From: Palsa-744 sp963734815
Lineage (GTDB): Bacteria; Actinomycetota; Thermoleophilia; Solirubrobacterales; Solirubrobacteraceae
DNA length: 64,000 nucleotides
Assembly (NCBI GenBank): GCA_963734815.1
Contig: CAVTIH010000001.1
Coordinates: forward strand, 1,178,001-1,242,000
Direction of reading: 5' to 3'
Part shown: positions 28,489 through 37,337 of the stretch, piece after piece
Numbering within the stretch: position 1 is the first letter of the stretch
How the letters are laid out: each line of letters opens with the position of its first letter
The notes under the pieces: generated by a model
The model's input: only the letters and a program-made list of their open reading frames with translations
Databases searched by the model: none
What the model was told of the DNA's origin: nothing
Translations under genes and position numbers: made by a program

Positions 28489-29118
28489 ATGTCGCGCATA
28501 GTCCCAATCACGCTCGCCACGCTGGCTCTACTAGGTGTCACTGCGGCGAACGCCTCGAGCCATCATAGAAGTGCGCCTCTACGGTGCGCGCCCCGAGGTG
28601 CGCATGTACATGTGCTCAAAGCGGGGACGCAGGCGGAGTTGTATAAGGCGCCCAAAAACCCCGAATACCCGGAATTTCTATATGTCTATGGCTGTGCCTA
28701 CAAGGACAAGCGCTCCTATTTCCTCGGGCCGGTGCCGGAAGCGGGTGGGGGGAGTTCCGGAGGAACCAGTTCGGGTCTCGTCTTGGAGGCACTAACTGGC
28801 GTGGTCGTTGCGGACGCATGGCTAGAAGGTGCTGTCGAAGTTCGCGACCTGGCCACCGGTCGAGTGTTGCATTCGGTGTACGCCAGCACTGTTGGAATTG
28901 GGACTCCTCGAGCAATTGTCGTGACAAGGGGTGGTGCGGTCGCATGGACCATGGGTCCCACGCCTGAGCAACGCGACTACCAGGTTCATGTGCTCGATAG
29001 GGCTGGGCTCAGATTGGTAGCGTCGAGTCCCGAAGTTGAACCGTTCTCGTTGACGCTCGTCGGAACAACCTTGCACTGGACGGAAGCTGGAATACGGAAG
29101 TCAGTTGCGTTGCGCTGA
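28489..29118 (+). CDS. Secreted protein of unknown function
   Basis: 209 residues with an N-terminal signal peptide (IVPITLATLALLGVTAANAS, cleavage after ANA). The mature part has two Cys (LRCAPRG and YGCAY) and a strand-rich pattern resembling part of a beta-propeller (VHVLDRAGLRLVASSPEVE), but no named family was recognised. It follows the surface protein by 82 bp on the same strand and may be part of the same cargo. Upstream AGATGG-type sequence gives no clear ribosome site. Confidence 0.6.
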   Translation: MSRIVPITLATLALLGVTAANASSHHRSAPLRCAPRGAHVHVLKAGTQAELYKAPKNPEYPEFLYVYGCAYKDKRSYFLGPVPEAGGGSSGGTSSGLVLEALTGVVVADAWLEGAVEVRDLATGRVLHSVYASTVGIGTPRAIVVTRGGAVAWTMGPTPEQRDYQVHVLDRAGLRLVASSPEVEPFSLTLVGTTLHWTEAGIRKSVALR

Positions 29119-29850
29119 CGCCAAATACGCTCCAGCACTGTGAGGGCGAGTGGGGGCAGCGGCGTGTTTCACAGCCCGGGTGGGTGGCGCGCGACGTAGC
29201 TGGTGCCATCGCCGAGGTTCGCGAGTGGTTCCGCCCTCCATCGTGGGCCCGTGCCGGCGGGGATGGGTGTTCCGCCGTAGTCGGCGGTGTCGAGTGCGAT
29301 CCCGGCGACGACGATCCAAGCGTGGGCGCTGTTGGCGTAGACGGTGATCCAACGCCCGGCCCCGGGTTGCCCGTAGCTCTCGAGTTCGGTGGAGTCGAGG
29401 GCGGTGGGGCTGAGTAGCCCGGCAGCATAGAGCACGAAGGAGGTGGCCCCTGAGCAGTCGTAGGCGGGCCAGAGTTGGGTGAGGGTGCCGTAGTGCTGGT
29501 CGGGTTCGGGGTAGGGGCGGGTGTGGATCAGGTTGCCGGCGGCGATTGCGAGCTTGACGGGGGTGGCTGCTTCGCGGGGTGCGGTGGCGTTGCCATCGGG
29601 TTGGATGCGCGCGGTTTGCCCGGCGGTGAGCGCGAGGGCGCTGGTGACTTGGCATCGCGCTTGTTCGCTCGGGGTTGGTGTGGGTGCAACGCCGTCGAGG
29701 AGGGAGCCGGTGCTTGGGTGGGGTGAGGGTGTGATGGTGACGGTGTGGGTGCCCCAGGCGTTTTGGCTTGCGCGTCCGTACCAGTCGTAGATGTCGATGT
29801 GGTGGCCGGTGATCGCGCTGCCGGTGTCGCCGGCGTAGAACGCGCTGCTA

Positions 29851-31093
29851 GTGGACGTGTCCGCAAGTCCTGCGGACTATTGGAAGGGATAGCGGCACCC
29901 GCGCGGAATTATGTCTTGTGCCCAGGGTCAGCACCCAAGTGATCGAACTCACTGAGCAGGAGCGGGTTGAGCTCGAGCAGCGTGCGAGCACGGTCACGTT
30001 GCCGTTCCGGACGGTGCAGCGGGCGCGCATGGTCCTGTACGCGGCTGAGGGAATCCAGGACATCGATATCGCTGCCCGGTTGGACTGCTCTGCAGATAGC
30101 GTCGCCCGGCGAAGACAGCGGTTCCGGGCTGAGCGGCTGGATGGGCTTGAGGATCATGCGCGGTCGGGTCGGCCGTGCCGTTTTCCCCCCGGAGCAGGTA
30201 GCCGAGGTCAAGGCGATCGCGTGCGAGTTGCCGCGCACGCACGAAGTGCCGCTCTCCCGATTCTCCCGTGTTGAGCTGCACCGTTTGGTGATCGAGCGAG
30301 GCGTGACCGACGCGTCGGCGTCGACGATCTGGCGCTGGCTGCACGAGGACGCGATCAAGCCGTGGCAGACCCGCTCCTGGATCTTCCCGCGCGACCCCGA
30401 CTTCGCTGAGAAGGCCGGCAGGGCGCTCGATCTCTATGCCCGGACGTTCGCAGGCAAGCGACTGCGCCCGGACGAGTACGTCATCAGCGCGGACGAGAAG
30501 AGTCAGTTGCAAGCTCTCGGACGGGAGCATCCGACCGTCGCACCGGGACCGGGCCGCCCCGGACTGCTGGAGTTCGAGTACGCGCGCGGAGGAACCGTCG
30601 CGTACCTGGCGGCGTGGGACGTGCACCACGCCAAGCTGTTCGATCGCGTGGAGAAGACGACCGGGATCGTCCCGTTCGGCAAGCTCGTGGATCAGGTCAT
30701 GACCGTCGAGCCATACCAGTCGGCGCGGACCGTCTACTGGGTCGTGGACAACGGGTCCAGCCACTGCGGCAAGGCATCGGTCACACGGATGACCAAGAAG
30801 TACCCGAACGCGAGGCTAATCCACCTGCCAGTCCACGCGTCATGGCTGAACCAGATCGAGATCTACTTCTCGATCGTGCAACGCAAAGCGATGACCCCCA
30901 ACGACTTCGGCAGCCTCGCGCAACTCGCCCGGCACCTGCTGGACTTCGGACAGCACTACCGGACCATCGCCCAGCCGTTTGAGTGGACATTCACCCGCGC
31001 CAAACTCAACGCAGTGATCAAGAAGATCACCCAGCACGAACCCCAGCCCCTCGCGATCGCCGCATGAGCCGCATCACTTCCGGACGGCTCCAC
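29851..31093 (+). mobile_element. IS630-family insertion sequence
   Basis: 1243 bp flanked by TA on both sides (29849-29850 and 31094-31095), the IS630 target duplication. The terminal inverted repeats are GTGGACGTGTCCGCAAGT (left) and GTGGAGCCGTCCGGAAGT (right, complement). Excision with one TA restores the wall-hydrolase frame exactly. The transposase runs rightward, opposite to the host gene. Confidence 0.92.
29918..31067 (+). CDS. IS630 transposase in two overlapping frames
   Basis: The first frame (GTG 29918 to 30274) has the N-terminal HTH (VQRARMVLYAAEGIQDIDIA, then RLDCSADSVARRRQRF). The second frame carries the DDE catalytic core: ISADEKSQLQ, VYWVVDNGSSH and LNQIEIYFSIVQRKA. The frames meet at TTTTCCCCCC (30181-30190), where a +1 shift joins RPCRF to PPEQVAEVKAI. 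Members of IS630 can use programmed frameshifting, and a run of T and C is a plausible slip site; a one-base sequence error is the alternative. Fused product ~383 residues. Confidence 0.85.
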
Positions 31094-31470
31094 TAGTTCC
31101 GAACGGGTTGGGCGTGATGTGGACGTAGCTGCCGAGTGGAATGACGCTCGGGTCGACGGCGATCTTGTAGGCGGGTGGCCCGGTGGTGAGGTTGAGGCCG
31201 GTGGTGGTAATGCCGTCGCCTTGGATGCCGCCCCAGGGGGGCCCATAGGCGGTGGCGGTCCAGGCGCCGGCGGGGGCTGTTGCGGTGGGTGTTTCGCCGG
31301 GTGGCTGGCAGGCGCTGCCTTGGGCGCTGGTGCTGAGTAGCAGCGCGGTGATGGCGAGCGTGGGTAGTGCGGCGGCAAGTAGCGCGGTGACGGCGAGGAG
31401 CCCCTTCATGGGTGCTCCGGGGAGGTCAAGTGTCTATGCGTAGATATCGACACCTCACGTTAGACTATAC

Positions 31471-31487
31471 TTGTTTTGCGTATTTGG
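31471..31487 (+). promoter_or_regulatory. Shared TTTTGC-TATTTGG motif before T4SS block
   Basis: TTGTTTTGCGTATTTGG, in the 126-bp gap between the divergent hydrolase and T4SS genes. It is followed by TCTATGCTAT, which resembles a -10 box, and lies about 50 bp before the ATG at 31536. An AT-rich stretch (TTAGACTATAC) precedes it. Probably part of the promoter or operator of the transfer operon. Confidence 0.5.
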
Positions 31488-31535
31488 TCTATGCTATCTG
31501 GGATCTCAACCCACGGCAGCGGAGGTGATTGGCAG

Positions 31536-31826
31536 ATGAGGCTTCTGATCGCAGCGAGTGGCTTCACGTTCAAGGTGGCGCCCGACCCGGGTCAGGCTCC
31601 GGGCGCGACGGGGATTCAGAGCGCGATCAACGTGATCGCGGTGTACGCGCTGTTGGCGTGTCTGGCGGGCTTCTTGTTGGGCGGCGCGGTGTGGGCGGTC
31701 GGCGGGCGGATCGGCAACGAGCACACCGCAGTCGGCGGCAAGATCGGGATGGCGATAGCGGTCGGTGTGGCGTTCTTGATCGGGGCGGCGGCGGCGATCC
31801 TGCAGTTCGCGTACGGGCTGGGCTGA
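31536..31826 (+). CDS. Small two-helix membrane protein of T4SS (pilin/DUF6112-like)
   Basis: 96 residues, ATG 31536 chosen for the GGAGGT site 8 bp upstream; the frame is open further back. Two transmembrane helices: NVIAVYALLACLAGFLLGGA and IGMAIAVGVAFLIGAAAAIL, separated by a short loop. Size and topology fit VirB2-type pilins and the small membrane proteins that head actinobacterial conjugation operons. Its TGA overlaps the next ATG (TGATG). Confidence 0.6.
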   Translation: MRLLIAASGFTFKVAPDPGQAPGATGIQSAINVIAVYALLACLAGFLLGGAVWAVGGRIGNEHTAVGGKIGMAIAVGVAFLIGAAAAILQFAYGLG

Positions 31827-32491
31827 TGATGCGCGAGCGAACCTGGCCACGATCCGCGCTCGTCGCCGTCACGGTCTGCGTCCTCGCCGTAGTCGTGCTG
31901 CTCGGCGCGGTCCTGGCGAGTGACGGCGGCAGCGGCGGGCGGGGGCCGGCCGGCGCGGTTGAGCTCGTGGGCGGTGTGCCGGTCGGCGTTCGGGACACGC
32001 CGGGGGGCGCGCTCGCGGCGGCGGACAACTATCTCGTAGTCGCGTCGCAGTCGGTTGAGCAGACTCCGGCGGCGTTCGCCGGGCTGGTCGCGCAGGTGTA
32101 CGCGCCGGGGATCCGCGCGAGCACGCTCGCCCAGGCTCAGCAGCTGCGCACGAGCGATGTGCAGAACATGAGCAACTACAGACAGGGCGGTCGGGGGGTT
32201 GCGGTGGTTGCGGCGCGGCGTCTTGACAGCTATACCCCTCGGCGAGCGACGGTGACGAGCTGGCTCGGCGGGTTCGAGTGGGGGTCGCATCTCGCGCCGC
32301 GCCAAACGTGGAACCTCGTCGATACGACCCTCCAGTGGCGGGCAGGCCGCTGGCTGGTGGAGGCCTCCAGCACCGACCCGGCGCTCGCGCCGGTCCCCTC
32401 GATCGTGTACGTCGACGGCGGGAACGATCGCATGGGCGCGTTCGCGCGCCTGGCGGGCATGACGGGGCCGTTCTACGGCAGCGCGGAATGA
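31826..32491 (+). CDS. VirB8/TcpC-like conjugation protein
   Basis: 221 residues. One N-terminal membrane anchor (ALVAVTVCVLAVVVLLGAVL) is followed by an extracytoplasmic domain with an NTF2-like pattern. Visible segments are NYLVVASQSVEQTPAAFAGL, VVAARRLDSYTPRRATVTSW and QTWNLVDTTLQWRAGRWLV, the last resembling the terminal strand of VirB8 and TcpC folds. It overlaps both neighbours by a few bases, so it is part of the transfer operon. Assignment rests on topology and position. Confidence 0.55.
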   Translation: MMRERTWPRSALVAVTVCVLAVVVLLGAVLASDGGSGGRGPAGAVELVGGVPVGVRDTPGGALAAADNYLVVASQSVEQTPAAFAGLVAQVYAPGIRASTLAQAQQLRTSDVQNMSNYRQGGRGVAVVAARRLDSYTPRRATVTSWLGGFEWGSHLAPRQTWNLVDTTLQWRAGRWLVEASSTDPALAPVPSIVYVDGGNDRMGAFARLAGMTGPFYGSAE

Positions 32492-32886
32492 TGCTTGCAC
32501 CGCGCCAGATGGCTTGCGGGTTGCTCGTGCTGCTGGCGGTTCTGCTGGGGGTTTGCGGGTGTGCGCGGGGGATGGTTCCGGCGGTTGGTGTGCAGCCGGG
32601 CCGCCCGGTGCAGGAGGCGCTCGGCCTTGGTGAATTGGTGGGCGGGAAGGCGTGCGGCGGGGAAGGCTCGCTCGTTGGTGAAGTGGTGAACGGGATCACC
32701 GGTGGTGTGTCGCACGCGGCGGGCTGCGCGGGTGAAGCGGTGGCGGGCAGCGCCGCAGGCGCTGTCGGGAACGGGATTCTGAATGTGGTTGCGGAATGGG
32801 TGATCGGCGCGGGGTCGCGTCTCATTTCCCGGGTGAATTTGTTTCGGGGGCAGGCTCCGCTTGAGGGGGATGTTATGCGGCGATGA
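32488..32886 (+). pseudogene. N-terminal fragment of TrbL/VirB6-like channel protein
   Basis: Begins at ATG 32488 overlapping the stop of the VirB8-like gene. It has a lipobox-like signal (LLVLLAVLLGVCGC) and an Ala/Gly-rich segment ending EWVIGAGSRLIS, typical of the front of TrbL-like proteins. It then runs into the IS256-family element near 32834; the remaining codons to 32886 come from the IS. The rest of the protein continues in frame upstream of the ATG at 34282. No clean target duplication could be found, so some bases may be lost. Confidence 0.65.
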
Positions 32887-34220
32887 CCTCCTCGGTGTTC
32901 GTCGTGGCTGGCGGGGTCGTCGTGGTGTCGCGTAGTTGGCGGCGTAGCCGCTCGATCTCGGCGACGGTTTTGGGGTTCATCGTCACGCCGCGCCAGCCGC
33001 GAGAGGAGAGCTCCAGCACCGCCCAGATCAGTGAGAGGGCGGAGGTCTCGCCGGGGAACCGGCCGATCACCTTTGTGCGCCGTCGGACCTCCACGAACGT
33101 TCGCTCAAGGAGATTCGTAGTCCTGATCCGCTTGCGGTGCCCGGAGGGGAACTGCAGGTGGGTGACGAGCGCGGGGAGGTCCGTTTCGATGACGGCCATC
33201 GCCGAGGGGTAAGCCGTCTTGTAGTCGGCGATGATGCCCTGGAGCTCCCGTGTGGCCTCGCCCGGCGATCGTGCGTCGTCGAATGCTTTCCACCAGCGCG
33301 CCTTGACCTCCTCATGGTGGCGCTCGGGCAGCTTGCCGGTGACGTTCCGAAGCGCGTGGACGGTGCAGCGCTGCTCCAGAGCTTTGGGCCAGAGCTCGCG
33401 CGTCGCCTTCCAGATCCCGGGTGCTCCGTCGGCGATCACGAGCGCCGGCGTCCTGAGGCCGCGGGCGATCATGTCCCGGCCAAAAGCGAGCCAGCTGTCA
33501 TAGCTCTCACGGCTTCCCAGAGCCAACCCGAGGAGGACCTTGCGGCCCTCCAGCGTCACGCCCCAGCACACCAGGACACCCTCCGCCGGCGTGTCGTCCG
33601 GGTGCAGCTTCAGATAGATCGCATCCAAGAAGCAGTACACGATGTCGTGCTGCTCAAGGCGCCGCCGGCACCACTGGTGGTATCGCTCGCGGGTGTCCTC
33701 ACAGATCCGGGACACTGTCGCCTTCGACGCGATCGGCTCCTCGAAGACTTCCTTCAAAGCAGCCTCAACATCCCGCGTGGACAGCCCCCGCAAGAAGCCG
33801 CTGATCACGAGGGACTCCAGTGCATGCGTTCGCGTGACGCCCTTGCCGAGGACCCGGCTCTCGAACCCCAGCTTGCTCGCGTTGCGAACCCGCGGACGCT
33901 CCAGACTCATCGAGCCGCTCGTCGTCTTTACCGTCCTGGGTTCGTGGCCATTGCGGTGACTGACCGTCTCGCCAGCGCGCTCATACCGCCGGCGGCCGAG
34001 GAACTCCGTGACCTCGTCCTCGAGCACCTGCTGCAGGATCAGCCGCGCTCCCAGCCGCCCGACCGTCTCAATCGGGTCTTGCTCCTCGCCGACACCGGCC
34101 AGCACCTCATCCAACTCTTGGCGAAACCTCTCGCTCGGGGCTACCTTCTCCATGCGGGCGTACCTCCATCGCTTGGTCTTCTCAGGACAAAGCGGAGGCT
34201 ACGCCCGCAACATCAAATCC
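32834..34220 (-). mobile_element. IS256-family insertion sequence
   Basis: Imperfect terminal inverted repeats are visible: GGGGGCAGGCTCCGCTT (32846-32862) against AAAGCGGAGGCTACGCCCGC (34190-34209), with outer GAATTTG (32835) and CAAATCC (34214-34220). Exact ends and the usual 8-9 bp duplication are not resolved; CCCGG occurs beside both ends. It interrupts the TrbL-like gene. Confidence 0.75.
32873..34153 (-). CDS. IS256-family (Mutator-type) transposase
   Basis: 426 residues, intact. Family features: the N-terminal LILQQVLEDEVTEFLGRRRY and GHEPRTVKTTSG, then the DDE core with CFLDAIYLKLHPD (first Asp), ALVIADGAPGIWKA (second Asp) and the LLERTFVEVRRRTKVIGRFP region with the catalytic Glu. 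The mid-part CTVHALRNVTGKLP is the C/H motif of the family. It is on the opposite strand to the surrounding transfer genes. An ATG at 34153 follows AAGGTAGCC on the minus strand. Confidence 0.93.
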   Translation of the reverse strand: MEKVAPSERFRQELDEVLAGVGEEQDPIETVGRLGARLILQQVLEDEVTEFLGRRRYERAGETVSHRNGHEPRTVKTTSGSMSLERPRVRNASKLGFESRVLGKGVTRTHALESLVISGFLRGLSTRDVEAALKEVFEEPIASKATVSRICEDTRERYHQWCRRRLEQHDIVYCFLDAIYLKLHPDDTPAEGVLVCWGVTLEGRKVLLGLALGSRESYDSWLAFGRDMIARGLRTPALVIADGAPGIWKATRELWPKALEQRCTVHALRNVTGKLPERHHEEVKARWWKAFDDARSPGEATRELQGIIADYKTAYPSAMAVIETDLPALVTHLQFPSGHRKRIRTTNLLERTFVEVRRRTKVIGRFPGETSALSLIWAVLELSSRGWRGVTMNPKTVAEIERLRRQLRDTTTTPPATTNTEEVIAA

Positions 34221-34281
34221 CCCGGCTCATGAGACGCGACCCGGCGCGGCGACGCAGGTCACGGGGTTCGTCGCGGCGGAG

Positions 34282-35784
34282 ATGACGAAGACGAGTACGC
34301 CGCAGTTGCAGTCGGCGTGGTTTGAGTCGCAGTTTCAGCCGATGGCGGATCTCGGCGCGGCGTTGGGGCTGCTCGTCGCGTTGATCGCGCTTGCCTGCGC
34401 GGCGGTGCGTCGTAGCCCGGAGGCGCTCGCTGGTGCGCTCGCGGGGATCGCCCGGGCGGGCATCGGGACGGGTCTGGTGGTCGCGTTGACCGCGATCGGC
34501 CTGGGGATCGCCGACCAGGTCTCGAGCGCGGTTTTGGCGAGCTCCCCGCACACGTTCTGGACCACGGCGGCGCACGCGTGGGGCACGAGCGGGTTCGGTG
34601 GGTTTGGCTCTTCGGCGTTGGCGACGCTGATCGCGCTGGTCGAGGTGTTCGCGGCGCTCTTCGTATGGCTCGAGCTGATCGTCCGTGACGCCGCGATCTA
34701 CATCGCGGTCCTGTTCTTCCCGGTTGTGCTCGCGGCGTCGATCTGGCCCGCCCTGGCCTCGTGGCCGGGCCGTCTCGGCAGGCTGCTGTTGCTCACGGTG
34801 ATCCTCAAGCCGGTCGCAGTGATCGTGCTCTCGCTCGCGGGGAGCGCCGCTGCGGCGGGCCTCTCGTTCGGTGGCGGGGTATCAGGGTCGGTCGGGACGA
34901 TCCTGGCCGCAGTTGTGATTTTCGGGTTGGCGGCGTTCGCGCCGTGGGCGCTGATGTATCTGCTCGCGGCGGACGCGGAGAGCGCGTACATGGCGTCGGG
35001 TCTGCGTACAGCGGCGGGAGTCGCGGTCGCTGATGAGCACGGCCCGTCGGTGCGTAGCGCGGGTGGCCTGCGAAACATCGGTGGCGAGGGAGGGAGCCCC
35101 GGCGGACTGGGAGGCGGCGCGCCCGGTGGCCCCGGGAGCACCGGCGGTGGCGGCGAGGATGACCCCGGCGGCGGGGGCAGCCCCTTGGGCGGCGGGCCTC
35201 CCGCGGGCGGCGCAGCCAGCGAGAACGGGGCGGGCGGGCGCGGTGGACTGCAGGACGGCACGTTGCCGGTCGCCGCGGAGACGATCGGCGCCGGGAGCAT
35301 CGGCGCGGCCGCAGGCGTCGGCGCCGTGTCCGCATCTGAGGGCGCAAGCGACGCACGCGAGCCGGGCGCGGGCTCGGGCTCGCAGCCGCAGGACGCCCCC
35401 ACATTCATGGACGCTGAGAGCGCCAGCGCCGAAAATACTGGCGGGGAGCCTTCAAGTGGGGCTCCCGCGGGCGGGCAGCCGGGCGGCGCTCGCGCGATGC
35501 CACCAGCTGCCGGCGGATCCCCGACGGACGCCCCTCCCCCAAGTCCGGCCGGGGGCTCCGCCGGCACCCCTGCTCCCAGTGAGGAGGAGTCCTCCACCCA
35601 GCCCACCGAACCCGCACAGCAACCCGAGGGCAGCGCGCCGCTCCCACACGGCGGGGATCCCGCGCCGGGTCTCGATCGCTCGCCGTCGCGGCGCGGCCGG
35701 TCACGCTCAACGGCGCTCACCCTTGTGCATTCGCGGCCAGACCCAGCACCCAGCCCAGGCGCTGGCGAGGAGCGGGAGGCGTAG
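34282..35784 (+). CDS. TrbL/VirB6-like T4SS channel protein, N-terminus displaced by IS
   Basis: 500 residues from ATG 34282; the same frame is open back to the IS end (ATQVTGFVAAE precedes the Met), showing this is the rear of the gene begun at 32488. The front SPQLQSAWF-like segment (TPQLQSAWFESQFQPM) is characteristic of TrbL-like proteins. Five to six membrane segments follow, for example LGAALGLLVALIALACAA, RDAAIYIAVLFFPVVLAASI and GTILAAVVIFGLAAFAPWAL. The final ~230 residues are a Gly/Pro/Ser-rich tail. It forms the inner-membrane channel in related systems. It might still be translated from the internal ATG. Confidence 0.7.
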   Translation: MTKTSTPQLQSAWFESQFQPMADLGAALGLLVALIALACAAVRRSPEALAGALAGIARAGIGTGLVVALTAIGLGIADQVSSAVLASSPHTFWTTAAHAWGTSGFGGFGSSALATLIALVEVFAALFVWLELIVRDAAIYIAVLFFPVVLAASIWPALASWPGRLGRLLLLTVILKPVAVIVLSLAGSAAAAGLSFGGGVSGSVGTILAAVVIFGLAAFAPWALMYLLAADAESAYMASGLRTAAGVAVADEHGPSVRSAGGLRNIGGEGGSPGGLGGGAPGGPGSTGGGGEDDPGGGGSPLGGGPPAGGAASENGAGGRGGLQDGTLPVAAETIGAGSIGAAAGVGAVSASEGASDAREPGAGSGSQPQDAPTFMDAESASAENTGGEPSSGAPAGGQPGGARAMPPAAGGSPTDAPPPSPAGGSAGTPAPSEEESSTQPTEPAQQPEGSAPLPHGGDPAPGLDRSPSRRGRSRSTALTLVHSRPDPAPSPGAGEEREA

Positions 35785-35786
35785 CG

Positions 35787-37337
35787 GTGGGCGAGACGAC
35801 CTACCGTTTCGCGCCGCACCCGACGGGGGGGTTTCTGCTCGGGTTGAGGATCCCGCAGCTTCTCGGGTTCGTGATCACGGGCGCGCTCGCGCTCGGCGCG
35901 CTGCGGCTCGGTGGGCTCTCTGGCGTCGCGCTCGCGCTGGGGCTCCTCGCGCTTGCCGCAAGCGTGCTGCTCATCCCGATTCGGGGTCACACGATCGAGC
36001 AGTGGGCGCCGGTGGCGGTGCGGTTTCTGCTGGGCCGTCACAGCGCCCGCGCGCGCTTCCAAGCCCAGCGCGCGCAGCTGGGGCACGTCGTCACGCTCCC
36101 GACGGGCGAGCTCGACCCGCAGCGCCTGCTGGAGCCGTGGTCGCTGCCGGCGGAGCTCGCGGACCTGGAGCTGCTCGAGGGCGAGCTCATGCGCTACGAC
36201 AATGCGCGGTTTGGTATTGCGGTGGATCGCCGTGCGCGGACGTTCACCGCGGCGCTGCGTGTGCGGGGTCGCGCGTTCGCCCTGCTTGGCTCGGAGGAGC
36301 GCGAGCAGCGCCTGCAGGACTACGGGGCGGTGCTCGCCGCGCTCGCACGCGACGACACCGCCGTGCGGCGCGTGGCATGGATCGAGCGGACGCTGCCCGG
36401 GGACGGCGACGCACTCGGCGACTACCTCCTTGAGGCCAAGCGCCCGGACGCGACACTCGCCGAGCCACCGCAGGAGCTGGTCTCCTACCTGAACCTGATC
36501 GGCCGCGCGGGCGATGTCGCGGAGGAGCACGAGCTGCTGTTCGCGCTGCAGGTTGACGCCGGGCGCCCGGCTGCCAAGCGCGCGATCAACCGGATGGGTG
36601 GGGGGGACCTGGGCGCGCTCGCGGTGTTGGGTGGGGAATTGGGGCAGTTGATCGAGTTGCTCGACCGCGCTGGGATCGCCCCGACGGGTGTTCTGACGCG
36701 CCGGGGTTTGGCGGGTCAGATCCGTGACGCGTATGACCCGTGGGGCAGGCGGGCGCGTCAACGCCAGCTCGACCGCACGCTCCTCGGGGACACCGGTATC
36801 GCGCCGCATACGGCCGGCCCGATGGTCCGCGAGGAGCATTGGTCGCACATGGCGGCTGACGGCGCGTTGCATTGCACGTTGTGGGCGGCCGAGTGGCCAC
36901 GGATCGATGTTCGTGCGCTGTTTCTGCAGCCGCTGCTGATGGACAGCCAGGCGACGCGGACGATCGCGATGTGCATGGAGCTGGTCGGGCCGAGCCGCGC
37001 GATCCGCCAGGCCGAGCGCGCCTCGACGGAGACCGCGACCGAGCGCAGTCTTCGCGCGCGGGTGGGGCAGCGCACCAGTCAGCGCCAGTCACAGCGCGAT
37101 CGTGCGACCGGGGAGCGTGAGCGGGAGCTCGCCGAAGGTCATGCCGCTGTCCGCTACGCGGCGTATGTGACCGTCAGCGTGCCCTCGGGTGGCCCGGACG
37201 CGCTCGCGGATCTGGAGAGCGATGTGTCGCGGGTGGAGCTTGAGGCCAAGCGCGCCCCTTTGCGCCTGGAGCGGATGTGGGGACAGCAGGCCGAAGCGTT
37301 CACGTTCGGGTTGCCGTTGTGCCGGGGGCTGCGGTGA
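35787..37337 (+). CDS. SCO6880-family conjugation protein
   Basis: 516 residues from GTG 35787, 2 bp after the preceding stop. Two membrane helices near the N-terminus (LGFVITGALALGALRLGG and LALGLLALAASVLLIPI) precede a cytoplasmic region with GHTIEQWAPVAVRFLLGR, DRRARTFTAALRVRG and WIERTLPGDGDALGDYL. The rear has GPMVREEHWSHMAADGALHC and WPRIDVRALFLQPLLM. This is the layout of SCO6880/PrgI-plus-VirB4-N proteins that always precede the VirB4 ATPase gene in actinobacterial elements. Its TGA overlaps the next GTG. Confidence 0.8.
   Translation: MGETTYRFAPHPTGGFLLGLRIPQLLGFVITGALALGALRLGGLSGVALALGLLALAASVLLIPIRGHTIEQWAPVAVRFLLGRHSARARFQAQRAQLGHVVTLPTGELDPQRLLEPWSLPAELADLELLEGELMRYDNARFGIAVDRRARTFTAALRVRGRAFALLGSEEREQRLQDYGAVLAALARDDTAVRRVAWIERTLPGDGDALGDYLLEAKRPDATLAEPPQELVSYLNLIGRAGDVAEEHELLFALQVDAGRPAAKRAINRMGGGDLGALAVLGGELGQLIELLDRAGIAPTGVLTRRGLAGQIRDAYDPWGRRARQRQLDRTLLGDTGIAPHTAGPMVREEHWSHMAADGALHCTLWAAEWPRIDVRALFLQPLLMDSQATRTIAMCMELVGPSRAIRQAERASTETATERSLRARVGQRTSQRQSQRDRATGERERELAEGHAAVRYAAYVTVSVPSGGPDALADLESDVSRVELEAKRAPLRLERMWGQQAEAFTFGLPLCRGLR

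Larger units (their letters stand above)
29169..31409 (-). pseudogene. Cell-wall hydrolase (3D domain plus NlpC/P60-like), split by IS630
   Basis: Parts 31409-31094 and 29850-29169 join, after removing IS630 and one TA copy, to 996 nt, 331 residues in frame. It has a signal peptide (LLAVTALLAAALPTLAITAL), then a 3D (double-psi barrel) domain with WTATAYGP, ITTTGLNL and VDPSVIPLGSYVHI. The IS sits after NPFGTS, and the domain continues with AFYAGDTGSAITGHHIDIYD. A C-terminal NlpC/P60-like part follows with AYDCSG (Cys) and SAHAWIVVAG (His). Such hydrolases open peptidoglycan for type IV secretion. It is divergent from the T4SS genes and broken, which should impair transfer. Confidence 0.85.

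Noticed and set aside
32821..32835. A 5-8 bp target duplication for the IS256 element (CCCGG on both sides)
   Set aside because: Only five bases match and not at equal distance from the inverted repeats, so the duplication and exact ends were left open.
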